A stretch of 64,000 nucleotides of DNA from Spirodela intermedia (lineage: Eukaryota > Streptophyta > Magnoliopsida > Alismatales > Araceae). Positions 12,180 to 21,874 of the stretch are shown in pieces. Below the pieces are notes generated by a model. That model made no database searches. It was not told the DNA's origin and was given only the letters and a program-made list of their open reading frames with translations. The DNA is taken from positions 4,776,221 through 4,840,220 of the forward strand of contig LR746270.1 in NCBI GenBank assembly GCA_902729315.2, written 5' to 3'. Position numbers and translations under genes: made by a program. Position 1 is the first letter of the stretch, and every line of letters begins with the position of its first letter.

Positions 12180-12464
12180 AAGGGAGAGAGGATATTAGGG
12201 CTTTCGGAAAAGAAACGTGAGCAGATATTTTTTTAATAATAATTAAATATTAAGTAGATTTGTCTTTACTTACGTCAATATCCTCATATGGACTTAAAAA
12301 TATAAAAATAATATAAAGGAGGACTACTATGAAATTAAGGTGGGGACGATTCCCCCCGCCCTCCCACCTTCTGCGGCCTCGCGGGTGGAGCTTCAGCAAT
12401 CCGGAAGGACGGGGGAGAAGGTTTATGTACCAGGAGTGAGGGGGACGGTCGATTCCCGCCGGAG
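10721..12464. other. Divergent promoter region between the TOC gene and FIO1
   Basis: The left part is GC-balanced and holds the TOC leader, including an AAACCCTAG telo-box-like motif near 10799–10808. The right part is AT-rich, with a GA microsatellite at about 12148–12187 and a TATA-like run at about 12295–12316. Short ORFs here show no protein-like features. Confidence 0.45.
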
Positions 12465-15400
12465 ATGCTGAGCAAGAAGAGGCGGCGAGTGGAGCGCCCG
12501 AGGAGCCACCCCGGCAACCGATACTCGGAGAAGCCGCCCGACTTCGAGCTCTTGGCCTCCCTCTACCCCTCCTTTCAGCCCTTTGTCTTCGTCTCTCGCA
12601 GTGGTCGCTCTACCATCGACTGGACCGACTTCGACGCCACGCGCGAGCTCACCCGGGTGCTCCTCCAGCACGATCATGGCGTTCAGTGGTAACCTAAGCT
12701 TTCAGACTGTTTGAAAATCAGGTTTACTTAGGGCGGCGGGGGGAGGGGGGGTGGCGGAGGGGTGCTCCTCCGGTTGCTTCCTTTTGGGATGGATACGAGA
12801 ATTCGGCATATGTTCTGGAGGATTTCGCATTCTCCACCACTGCAATCTTAGCTTGGATGATCCTTTGCAGGTGGATTCCCGACGGCCAGCTCTGCCCCAC
12901 GGTGCCCAACCGGTCGAATTACATCCACTGGATCGAGGACCTGCTGTCGTCTGGTATCATCCCAAAGAGAAACAACGATGATCCTGATGCGAAAGTGAGG
13001 GGCTTCGACATCGGGACTGGAGCAAACTGCATATACCCCCTTCTCGGTGCGTCACTGCTGGGCTGGAGTTTCGTTGCGGCAGGTGTGAGCTCCCTATTTT
13101 CTCTGTACAAGATTGCGTTCTGTCCGAAATCTCTGTACAAGAAATGGCTTCATCTTGTCTTCACAGATGTCACGGACGTGGCTTTGGAATGGGCTAGAAA
13201 AAATGTGCAGGACAATCCCCATCTCTCTCATCTGATCGAGATCAGAAACGCCAATGGCGGGTCATGTTCTAACGAGCTCAGGACGGGTTCTGAAGGAATT
13301 GCTGACATGAAGGTCGAGGCCCCTGAGGATTGCTACTGCGGACCACCCATTCTCGTCGGTGTTGTCAGAGAAGGCGAGGAATTCGACTTCTGCATGTGTA
13401 ACCCGCCCTTCTTCGGGAGCATAGAGGAGGCGGGTCTGAATCCGAAGACTTCCTGCGGGGGGACGCCTGAGGAAATGGTCTGCCCTGGCGGGGAACGGGC
13501 TTTCATCACCCGCATCATAGAAGATAGTCTGGCGCTGAAACACCGCTTCAGGAAAGCGTCGAAACTCCCACCACGAATGGCTGTAGCGATCATCATGAAG
13601 CATCTCCATGTCTTGTTCTCCCTTCTGACTCTGGTCACGCTACAGGTGGTTCACATCGATGATCGGAAGAAAGGTCAATCTGAAATTCTTGGTTTCCAAG
13701 CTTCGTGAGGTGGGGGTCTCCATAGTGAAGACGACTGAGTTTGTTCAAGGCAGGACAGCCAGATGGGGGCTGGCTTGGTCTTTTATGCCTCCAAATATAA
13801 AGTCCGTGTCGTTGCCCTCATCAGAAAAGAGTAGCTACTCGTTCATGCTACAGGTTTCTTCAGAACAGATGCCTCTCTTTCTTCCATACAATCCTTGGTT
13901 CCATTCAGTTCTCCAGGGCTACATCACTGATTAATTATAGCGTTTATCTAGGGCAATGAGTTGTATCTCCTGATTTTTTCGGTTTCTGGCACATGGAAGA
14001 TTATTTGATGTCATTATTTTCACGGAATGACACATCAATATTGATTCATGTTACGGGTATATTAATCATTCATGATAATAATAATAATTGATAATATGCT
14101 GAAAAATATTCTCAAGTTAATTTATAGGCTACTTGAGGATGAGTATTTATTCCCATTCTACTGTGGAATTTATGTTCGAAATAATTTCTACCCATTCCCA
14201 GCGCCATCTAATTTTCTCTGCCGATTTTATTTCTATTTTTATACATTTTACCGAGTGTTCTGCAGAGCTACTCCTGCTGATGTATAAATCATGGAAAGTG
14301 GATCCGTTACATTCTTCGTCATCTCTGTCCCCTGTGATCTTTTTATTGTCCCTTGCTTAGTAATGCATGATCCATGATGATATGGTTCCATTTCCCATAC
14401 ATCTTCATGCTTTTAGATATTTTCATGCATATATGCTTCTTCTTGGATAGATGCTGGGGAGTTGGCGATTATTATCATCTCAAAGCTCACCTTTTTACTG
14501 CATCCTGACATTATTTTTTTCTTGATGTTAAAGGGTCTTAAAGGGCAAAATCGCGCCTTTCAGACGTTGAAAACTGTGGAGTCATTTTTCCTGGCTTGTG
14601 GCTCCTGTAGATCTGATACTTCATCATTTTCCGTTAATGTTAGTTTTTTTTCTCGGCCCACAAATCAAAACCCTTTAATTTTTTTCCTAATTGGGCATTT
14701 CCTCATGTGTAAAATTTATTTGCTCCCCCAGGTGATCATGTCCAATGAACAGATTGTTGACCTAGTCCAGAAGAACCTGTGTGATTCTGATCTGCCAACC
14801 AGTGTGTCAACCAGCATCGAGCATTCATCAGGGGATCAGAATTTCAGCATTTCAGTACGCTCACATTAGCTTTAAAATCTCTTCGTTTCGTCATTTTAGT
14901 AGAATTGCTCCTGGTAATCAGATGGGCATCGATTTATTTTTTATTTCAGGTTTTTGAGCAAATTCCCGGGACCTTATTGGTGAAAGGATCATTGCTCGAT
15001 AAAGAGAGCCCATTTGCAGGTTACTATCTTGCAAAAAAGCTTTCTTTATGTGTTATATACGCTCTTATGATCTTATCCCTTCACTGGCTATTTTTGAATG
15101 GTAGATTTAAGATAATTTACCTGTTAGAATTCAACTCAAAGAGGAAAAAAATCGTGTTTAGAAAAAAAATTAGATGGGTTTCGAAGAAAATTCGAATCAC
15201 GTGAAGAACTTGTGGGTATGATGCATCGGATATAATTCGATGCAAACTTTGGAGCCATTTTTAATGTAAGTAGAAGGATCAGATATGATTCGATGCCACT
15301 TGCTGAGTTTGGTATAATCTTGTGGGCATTGATGTTCGATGAGAGTTTGATGATCTTTTATGATCACCAGCCATATTCTAGTTTTTAAATATTCCCACGA

Positions 15401-15990
15401 GAATTGAGCGTGGCTACATCATGCTGGCAGATCTCAAGTCAACTGCAGTAAGAATTAATAGAGGGGCGAGTTGATCTTTTCACTTTGAGTTTATGAGAAA
15501 ACATAGCACCAAGCAGAGAATGAGAATTCGGAAACTCAGCGACCTCACTATTGCCAGGAACTTTCTTGATCTCACCAAGGGTGGATATTCTTTGTGAACT
15601 GTAGTTAGACTTAGAGAGAGAGAGAGAGAGAGAGAGCAGATAGGGTGCAATCTTTTGGGCCGGAACCAATCAATGTCGGGAGCTGGGGCAGGGCATTGTT
15701 TCTTCTGGAAAGATTTCCAGTCCCAATCTCCAAAGAAATTTGACCGGACTTTGAGCTTTGGCTGCTTCCTTTTATTTCTGGAATATTTTAATCATCCCAA
15801 GGGAGTCTCCTTTCTCCTTCCTTTTTTACTCTGTTCTGTGCTGTGTATTCTCCACGTCAGTCTACTCATATTCGTGTTCCTCACCATATCCTTCTGCTTC
15901 CTGATGCTTGCAGGGGTGTTTCCATGGATATTCCAGCTTCTAGAGAAAACTCTGCGAAGGGAGATCGTCCCAAAGCTCCATGGGCAGTGA
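12465..15990 (+). CDS. FIO1: FIONA1 / METTL16-type U6 snRNA m6A methyltransferase
   Basis: Eight exons: 12465–12688, 12871–13082, 13167–13557, 13646–13853, 14534–14632, 14732–14854, 14950–15019 and 15914–15990, giving about 467 residues. The protein opens MLSKKRRRVERPRSHP and continues WWIPDGQLCPTVPNRSNYIHW. The class I methyltransferase core shows the SAM-binding GFDIGTGANCIYPLLG and the catalytic NPPF in CMCNPPFFGS. A RWGLAWSFMPP block and a plant-type C-terminal region follow. Plant FIO1 installs N6-methyladenosine on U6 snRNA and some mRNAs, affecting splicing, flowering time and the clock. The exon 3 donor is uncertain: the position expected from the family (after 13551) reads GA, while a GT seven bases on keeps the frame and adds two residues. 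The last intron (15020–15913) contains a GA microsatellite. Confidence 0.9.
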
Positions 15991-16647
15991 TAATCTTCAT
16001 GACGACGATGATCTATCTGCTCATGAGCTTTTTTTGAAGATGGTATGGTCGCTGAGATATTATTGGAAGAAGACCCTGAACCAGGATCGATGATGTGGCC
16101 ACGCATTGTTCCCGGCTCCTTAGAGTCAAGCTTCTAGAGAGAGAGAGAGATGGATGGATGGTTTTCTTGCAGGTGTTCCTTCTCGGAACCTTCTGTTATT
16201 CGACGGAGGGAGGATCCAGGAAAGCTCGAGTCGCACTTCAACGAGCTTCAGTCGCCTCAGTAGGTCTCTCTCTCTCTAGAAGTGTGACTCAGCGGGGATG
16301 ATACAATCTTGGAGGCAAAGATTGAAGAGTCAGGAGAGAGATAACGAGAGTTAGAGAAAGAGAGAGGGAGTGAGAGCGACCGTTTGGCCGTTCTTCGAGG
16401 AACCTTCCCCACGGAAGCTGGAGGAAGTCGGGATCATAGTCTACCCAATTAACCGCCTCCACGCAGCTCTCTCTCTCTCTCTCTCTCTATCAGTTCCGCG
16501 GTCAAAAACTGTGTCAACTTTGCCGCCGTCGGCTCTTCACCGATGCCTCAGAGTCCGCTCCCTTTGTCTCATCCCCCTATAAATACCACCATCGATACGA
16601 TAGAAGTTCGTCTCTCTCTCTCTCTTTCTCTATTGCACTCGGAGGAT
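15991..16647. other. Spacer between FIO1 and the J-protein gene
   Basis: Holds the FIO1 3' flank and the J-protein promoter. Several GA or CT microsatellites (about 16137–16150, 16346–16374, 16467–16489) precede a TATA box. Confidence 0.5.
16577..16585 (+). promoter_or_regulatory. TATA box of the J-protein gene
   Basis: CTATAAATA lies 63–71 bp upstream of the chosen start codon and is followed by a CT-rich leader. This argues that the in-frame ATG at 16543, upstream of the TATA box, is not the start. Confidence 0.65.
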
Positions 16648-17187
16648 ATGACAGCTGATTCTCTCTCCCTCCCAGTTTCATCGTTCCTCCGAGACTTCCG
16701 GAGGACCTCCTCTATTCCTCAGACTCGGACGTTCCGTCCTCCCCAGGGCTCGAGGTTCTCCGTCCTTCGCGCTTCCGCAGTAGAACGGGAGCCCGCGATG
16801 GCCGATAGCCATTATTCTCGGAGCTATGGAGGCTGCGGCGGTACACCAGAGGCCGCCGCCGTTGGGTTGGCGGCAGCGGAGACGTTGTACGACGTGCTCT
16901 CTCTGCCGGCTGGAGCCGATGCTCGGGAAATCAAGGCGGCGTTCCGTCGACTGGCGCGGCGGCGCCACCCGGACGTTGTACCGCCGGAGGGGCGAGCGGC
17001 CTCGGGGGAGGAGTTCAAGAGGATCCTCGCCGCCTACTCCATCCTCTCCGATCCCGACGAGCGCGTCAAGTACGATCGCCAGCTGACAGCGGCGGAGGCC
17101 CGCCGGAGAACCTGCTGGAGCTCCTTTAGTCGTTCGTACTCCGCCGGCTTCTCCCGGAGGACATGGGAGACCGACCAGTGCTGGTAG
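16648..17187 (+). CDS. Small plastid-targeted J-domain protein (DnaJ 11 / DJC type)
   Basis: Single exon, 179 residues from the ATG at 16648. The N-terminus (about 1–65) is rich in Ser, Arg and Pro and poor in acidic residues, as expected for a chloroplast transit peptide. The J-domain spans about 78–145: ETLYDVLSLPAGAD, helix II KAAFRRLARRRHPD with the diagnostic HPD at residues 107–109, and DPDERVKYDRQL. The short tail ends in RTWETDQCW, a typical ending of plant AtJ11-like proteins. J-proteins stimulate the ATPase of Hsp70; this family acts in the stroma. It has no Gly/Phe region or zinc finger, so it is a class C J-protein. Confidence 0.9.
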   Translation: MTADSLSLPVSSFLRDFRRTSSIPQTRTFRPPQGSRFSVLRASAVEREPAMADSHYSRSYGGCGGTPEAAAVGLAAAETLYDVLSLPAGADAREIKAAFRRLARRRHPDVVPPEGRAASGEEFKRILAAYSILSDPDERVKYDRQLTAAEARRRTCWSSFSRSYSAGFSRRTWETDQCW

Positions 17188-17611
17188 TTAAACGGTGGGA
17201 CGCCATTTCACCATTAGAGAACCAGAGGGGGGATTGGTCGCTCTTCTTTTTCTTCTTCACGGATGGAAGTCCGTGTGAGGAGAGAGAGAGGCCGGTGAGA
17301 GTGGTCACCATTATTCGTCATCAACCTCTGAATATCGCCACCCCGGCGTCTATTTCGTCGGGATGATCCCCGGAAGGACGACTACGAGGAAGCTTCCGAG
17401 CGCCGGCGAATCCCTCCCCATTAATACCCGCCGTCGCTTTTGAAAAAAGTTATTTACTGGAATTTAATGATTCAATGTTTTCCCGATAAACTTGATTGAG
17501 AACGATCAAAAGATGAATTCGATAAACCAAAAGAAGGAAAAAATTAAAAAAAGGAAAATTTTGATGACATCATCCAGCGTCGGCGGAGAGCCGACGCCCA
17601 TCCATTTCATT
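17188..17611. other. Convergent 3' spacer
   Basis: 3' ends of the J-protein gene and the minus-strand uncharacterised gene face each other across 424 bp. Nothing else is recognised. Confidence 0.5.
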
Positions 17612-18460
17612 TCAGTCTTCTTCTTCTTCCCCTTCCTGGAAGCGGAGGTGCTTCCCTTTCGGCGCCGGCAGACCCTTGAGCAGGAGAACACTCGGGGAAA
17701 TTTCGCCGGCGCCTCCGACCTCCTCCTCCTCACCCACAATCTCGTCGTCGCTGTTGTAAGCGAACCTGGTGTGCTTCCCGGTAAACCGAGGAAGCTCCCT
17801 CTGGCCCATCGACATTGTTCTTAGCCCCTCGCAGAGATCGTCGAGAAGACCAGCATCACCGTCTTCTTCTCCTCCTTCCTCATCACCCCTCTGAGAGGAG
17901 CTCTCGTTCACCTGCATCGACCACGCGGAAGAACGGTCGTCTTCCTCCGGCGAGTCGAACAGCAGGGCCCGGTTGATCAAGCTGTCTGCAACGTCAAGGG
18001 TTTCTTCCTCCTCCCTGAGATTCGCCGCCGCCTGCAAGCAGCAAGAGAGGGAAACGGAACCCTGGCATATGATCTGAGGCGTGTTGGCGGGGGTCGGAGC
18101 GAGGAGGCTCGCCGGAGACCTCAGATGGCCGAGAAGGGCTAGAAACGGGGCGCCCCATTGCTCCGACGAGGGTTTCACGACTTCCACTTCTTCCTCTTCG
18201 ACTTTCTGCAAAAGGGTCTTCACTTGGCCGCGGAGGATTGCCTCGCCGGAGCCCGGCGTCTTCCTCGCCGCCGCCCAGGCCTTGCTCTTCCCGGCGGAGG
18301 AAGGCGTCTTCAGGCTCCCCGCCGCCAGTCCGACGATCGGAGAACTGTTGGTGATGTCGACGAGCGCCGTCGGGTTTTCGAGCTTCTTCTTCCCCCCTCT
18401 CGATCTCGACGCCGATGTCTGCGATCTGGTGACTCTTCTCATGGAAGACGGCGTCTCCAT
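17612..18460 (-). CDS. Uncharacterised acidic, probably nuclear plant protein
   Basis: Single-exon frame of 282 residues starting METPSSMRRVTRSQTSA, a basic N-terminus that could act as a nuclear-localisation signal (RGGKKK follows). I cannot name the family. Visible features: a central hydrophobic patch (WGAPFLALLGHLRSPASLL); a segment DVADSLINRALLFDSPEEDD, which contains RALL, a minimal RxxL destruction-box match; and a strongly acidic stretch. Two copies of a G-K-H-x-R-F motif are each followed by acidic residues (GKHTRFAYNSDDEI, and GKHLRFQEGEEEED at the very C-terminus), linked by VLLLKGLPAPK. No enzyme domain, membrane segment or signal peptide is seen. A 22-bp palindrome containing MYB3R-type cores lies about 140 bp upstream of the start, so G2/M expression is a reasonable inference. 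Coding capacity is supported by the low-complexity-free segments and the absence of frame breaks. Confidence 0.7.
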   Translation of the reverse strand: METPSSMRRVTRSQTSASRSRGGKKKLENPTALVDITNSSPIVGLAAGSLKTPSSAGKSKAWAAARKTPGSGEAILRGQVKTLLQKVEEEEVEVVKPSSEQWGAPFLALLGHLRSPASLLAPTPANTPQIICQGSVSLSCCLQAAANLREEEETLDVADSLINRALLFDSPEEDDRSSAWSMQVNESSSQRGDEEGGEEDGDAGLLDDLCEGLRTMSMGQRELPRFTGKHTRFAYNSDDEIVGEEEEVGGAGEISPSVLLLKGLPAPKGKHLRFQEGEEEED

Positions 18461-18601
18461 CGCTCGCCGGAGAGGAAGAAACTGGAGGAACAGCGGAGGG
18501 CGTTGGGAGGAGGACGGGATGAGGACGATCGGGGAGAAGGCGGTGCGGTTTTAAAACGTTCGAAAAACTGCGAGCTCGGCAGACCCTCTCTTCTCGGCGG
18601 C

Positions 18602-18623
18602 GCAACGGTCATATGACCGTTGC
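18602..18623. promoter_or_regulatory. 22-bp perfect palindrome with two MSA-like (MYB3R) cores
   Basis: The half-site GCAACGGTCAT is followed by its exact reverse complement. Each arm holds AACGG, the core of the mitosis-specific activator element bound by three-repeat MYBs in plant G2/M genes. It sits 142–163 bp upstream of the minus-strand start at 18460, and about 45–55 bp upstream of a TTTTAAAA run (18549–18556) that could serve as a TATA-like element. The palindrome is directly seen; the function is inferred. Confidence 0.55.
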
Positions 18624-19645
18624 CTGCAGATCGGGAAAAGATTTTCCGACGGTGATGACAGTCAACTTGTCAGCGCGTACACACTCAGACTTATTTTCCG
18701 AGAATAACGATTATTCGTATAACGGCTCCCCAAAATATTTTCTATCTTTAACAAACATGAAATTTCGTAGATATCGAAAATATCTCATATTTTTATCACG
18801 TAAACTGCAGCTATTTTTTAAAATTTTTTTGTATTTTGACAATCTCGAAATAAAATGTGCCTTCATATGTTTATTCATTTTTTTTTAAAAATTGCATAAA
18901 AGATAGATAATACACTTATCTGTCTTGAAAGTGAATTATTATGTTTTTTTATAATACAATTTTTTTTTCGTGTTTATTCATGAAAGTGAACTTGAAAGGC
19001 ATAGCCGGGTCTGGCTCCGTAGTGAATTATGCCCAATAATGCAATTTTTACACATTTTTCAACAACAAAAAATTAGAAAAAGTATATAATACACTTATCA
19101 AAGATAGATCATCATATAAATGCTTATTTTTATATTATAATGGAAACAAAGCGGAATTACTTTAAATCGGAAAAAAAGAGGAGCTCGTCTGGGATCACCG
19201 CCGTCCGTGTCCGATCACGCGGTTAGGGGCCGACGATCCGTGCCCGAGCTCGCAGGCTGGTTCGTGGGTTTATGGGGGGGTTCTGTCGGATGTAACTCAG
19301 TTTCGAACCTCTATGGGCCTGGGCCGGGCTTCGAGGCCCAACAAGATCAATATATTTGAAAATAAATAAATAAAATTGAATTAAAAATAATAATTTACAG
19401 GGTAGTCGCAAAATAATAAAATTGAATTAAAAAGTATTGACGACTCTAACCACCATCCAAATAAATTAAACAACATTATGCGTTAGATCATCCAGGTTGA
19501 GACAGAGAAATGTGAAAGAACCCAAAGTCTCTGAAGGGTCAAAGAGTCAACATTTTGGATCATAAAGTCAACGGCCAAATAGTCAACATCACAGGCCGCC
19601 CCCACAGCAATGAGAGACGATTGGATCGGAAAAAATCGCAGCAAG
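18624..19645. other. AT-rich spacer and 3' flank of the TFIIS-N gene
   Basis: No gene is recognised. The stretch is AT-rich and has small local repeats (TAATACACTTATC occurs near 18909 and again near 19087). The right end is the 3' flank of the minus-strand gene. Confidence 0.45.
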
Positions 19646-21874
19646 TTACCTGTTTGTGGACAATTTACAGGGCTCCCACCCGCAATCTGGCTCCTTGCGC
19701 TTCAGCACCATTCCTGTGCCAGCCGCTGGATGGGAGCTGGGCCTCGGGGGCTCCTCCGCCAAACCGCTGCTCCCTGGCATGAACAGCTGCCTCAGGGACC
19801 TACCTCCGGTCAATGCGGCGGTGCAATCCAGCTCCAAGTTGAGTGTCGGGGGCCCAACAGAAGTCAACGTTGATGGCGCAGCTGCCCTGCTCGAGGTGTC
19901 AGCTGCACTCTGTGGCACCACTGCAGCTCCTCTTGGATCTACCATGTATTGGAAGGACCCGGGTCCAATGGAAAGTCCACTGTACCCAGGTGGCGGCGGC
20001 GGGGGAGAGATAGGAGGATAAGGCGGTGGCCGCCTGGAGCCGGCCGCCAGATCCACACACAGAATGCTCCCGAGGAAAGCCTGTGAATTTTCAGTAAAAA
20101 GCTCCCTTCTTTCATCCTGAGCTCTTGAACCCATAATCAGAAAGTCGGAATATCCATCTGGGTAGTTTCGAAGTGAGCTTGTTCCTCTTGGAGCTATGCC
20201 GAGACCGCTTGAACCGCAGGCACTGAGCGCAGATGGGTCATCATTGAGGTCAAAATCCCTCGGTGAGGGCAGCCTCGAAGAGAAGGAGGAGGCGGGAAAG
20301 AGTCTAAGGCTTGATTCGTGGCGATTAGGGCTCCTGAAGGGCGACTGATGAGGTGAAGCATCTTCATTGCCAATGCAGTTGAGGTCGACACTGAATCTTT
20401 CTGCTCTTCCAGAGCTAACTTCCATGGAGGAGTCTCCTCTGCCCGACAGCTTCCCTGCTGCAACACCGTCATCATCGTCGACTACATTCAAATCGATGTC
20501 CATAAAATTGGGCTTCAATGCCGAACCAGGCACGGCCTCTCCACCATCTGCTGCCACTCTCTGTGGGGACGAAGGAGAAGAACCCTCAGCATCTTCTTCA
20601 AGGGAGATGTCCTCATTCAGGTCAAACCCACAGTTGCCCTTGCTGGCATCGCCATATGATTGTTGAACCCTGAAAGAACTTGGGGCTTCCGGTTCACCCG
20701 CATCAGTACGATCAGCATAATCAGAGGTTCTCGAGCTGTTCCCACAAGGAGGATCGTTCCCCTTCGATGGCCCAGTGCCAGCTTCCTCAGCTTCTTCTCC
20801 CAGATTAGGACCCCAAGATCTCTCAGGAGAAGAACTACAGAGTGGGTCCTTGGAGACTGGCAGATCATCCTCCTCTTCTGAAGCACCGTCTCCCTCACTC
20901 ACTCCCAGTCCGGCTTCTGATCTTCTCTCTACTTCATTTATATCTGCATCACCTGTCGGTTTCAAGGAGGCAGACGACACCATGGAGTCAAGTTCATCAT
21001 TCAATCTGCCACTTTCTTCTACCTCTTTAAGATCACCGGTGGTTCCTTCATCGCCCACATTGTCTCTGAAGGTGTCGATTTCTTCCGTATTCACCCCAAT
21101 CTCGACGTCTTTTGAGCCATCTGATGAATCTTTACCACTCGAATCATCTACCCTGCTGTCAGGTTCTCCTCCACCAGGAGAAAAGCCGGCGACAGGCTCT
21201 ATGCTGCTTTCGTGATGAACAGCAGGGGAAGAAACCAATGGAGAATTCTGATCAGATGGAGGTCTCACATCTTGAATACGATCTCCAGAGGAACCCTCTG
21301 AGCAACTATCACCATTCTCACCAGGCTCTTTGTCGGTGGGAGAATCCTCAAACCCAGGGTTGACTGGCCCATTATCACATGATGCTCCATTTTCTAGTCC
21401 ACTCTGGGACTTTGAATCCGTACCCTCCTCATGATTCCACTTATTAAACAAAGTTCTCGCCCTTTCCCGGATATCATGGCTCCTGTGACCATACAGTTGA
21501 GTGACAGCTGACCCAATACCCGAAGCAGCTGACTTTTCCTTGTCTACAGGAAGCCTATCCAGTACTCCGAGTAACACATTGACCAAGTTCTCAACAGAGT
21601 CGTCACTACCATCGTTGGACCATTTATGACTCTGCTGAAGCCACTGGTTTAGAAATGAGAGTCCATTCAGCTGTACGAAATGATTGAGACACTCGCTCTT
21701 CTCTGTGGCCGATAAGACGCTTCCAACAGCTGCCCACTGTCTCGTTGCCTCGCTTGAACCAACTACTTCAGAATCTACAGTAGCTTTCATCACAGAAAGT
21801 AGCTCTTCGACTCTGGTAAGTGTTGTAAGCCCATCCTTCATCTCAGTTGCGGCAAAGAAATCTTCAAGAGTCAT
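19646..21874 (-). CDS. TFIIS N-terminal-domain protein with repeated DLN (EAR-like) motifs
   Basis: Uninterrupted 742-residue frame starting MTLEDFFAATEMKDGLTTLTRVEELLSV. Residues about 30–150 form a helical TFIIS-N/LW domain (LNGLSFLNQWLQ, GSAVTQLYGHRSHDIRERARTLFNKW), a module that docks onto transcription-elongation factors. A long Ser/Asp/Glu-rich disordered region follows. The C-terminal half carries a series of DLN motifs: FDLNEDI (about 416), DIDLNVVDDDD (about 455), VDLNCIGNED (about 496), FDLNDDPS (about 540, matching the DLNxxP EAR consensus) and LNLELD (about 678). It ends with GMVLKRKEPDCGWEPCK, reminiscent of the tail of plant BAH–TFIIS (SUO-like) proteins, but no BAH domain is present. 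A nuclear role in transcription is likely from the domain; the exact partner is unknown. Confidence 0.85.
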   Translation of the reverse strand: MTLEDFFAATEMKDGLTTLTRVEELLSVMKATVDSEVVGSSEATRQWAAVGSVLSATEKSECLNHFVQLNGLSFLNQWLQQSHKWSNDGSDDSVENLVNVLLGVLDRLPVDKEKSAASGIGSAVTQLYGHRSHDIRERARTLFNKWNHEEGTDSKSQSGLENGASCDNGPVNPGFEDSPTDKEPGENGDSCSEGSSGDRIQDVRPPSDQNSPLVSSPAVHHESSIEPVAGFSPGGGEPDSRVDDSSGKDSSDGSKDVEIGVNTEEIDTFRDNVGDEGTTGDLKEVEESGRLNDELDSMVSSASLKPTGDADINEVERRSEAGLGVSEGDGASEEEDDLPVSKDPLCSSSPERSWGPNLGEEAEEAGTGPSKGNDPPCGNSSRTSDYADRTDAGEPEAPSSFRVQQSYGDASKGNCGFDLNEDISLEEDAEGSSPSSPQRVAADGGEAVPGSALKPNFMDIDLNVVDDDDGVAAGKLSGRGDSSMEVSSGRAERFSVDLNCIGNEDASPHQSPFRSPNRHESSLRLFPASSFSSRLPSPRDFDLNDDPSALSACGSSGLGIAPRGTSSLRNYPDGYSDFLIMGSRAQDERRELFTENSQAFLGSILCVDLAAGSRRPPPYPPISPPPPPPGYSGLSIGPGSFQYMVDPRGAAVVPQSAADTSSRAAAPSTLTSVGPPTLNLELDCTAALTGGRSLRQLFMPGSSGLAEEPPRPSSHPAAGTGMVLKRKEPDCGWEPCKLSTNR

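Noticed and set aside
16543-16647. Upstream in-frame ATG for the J-protein
   Set aside because: It lies before the TATA box and would add a CT-repeat-coded Ser/Leu stretch.
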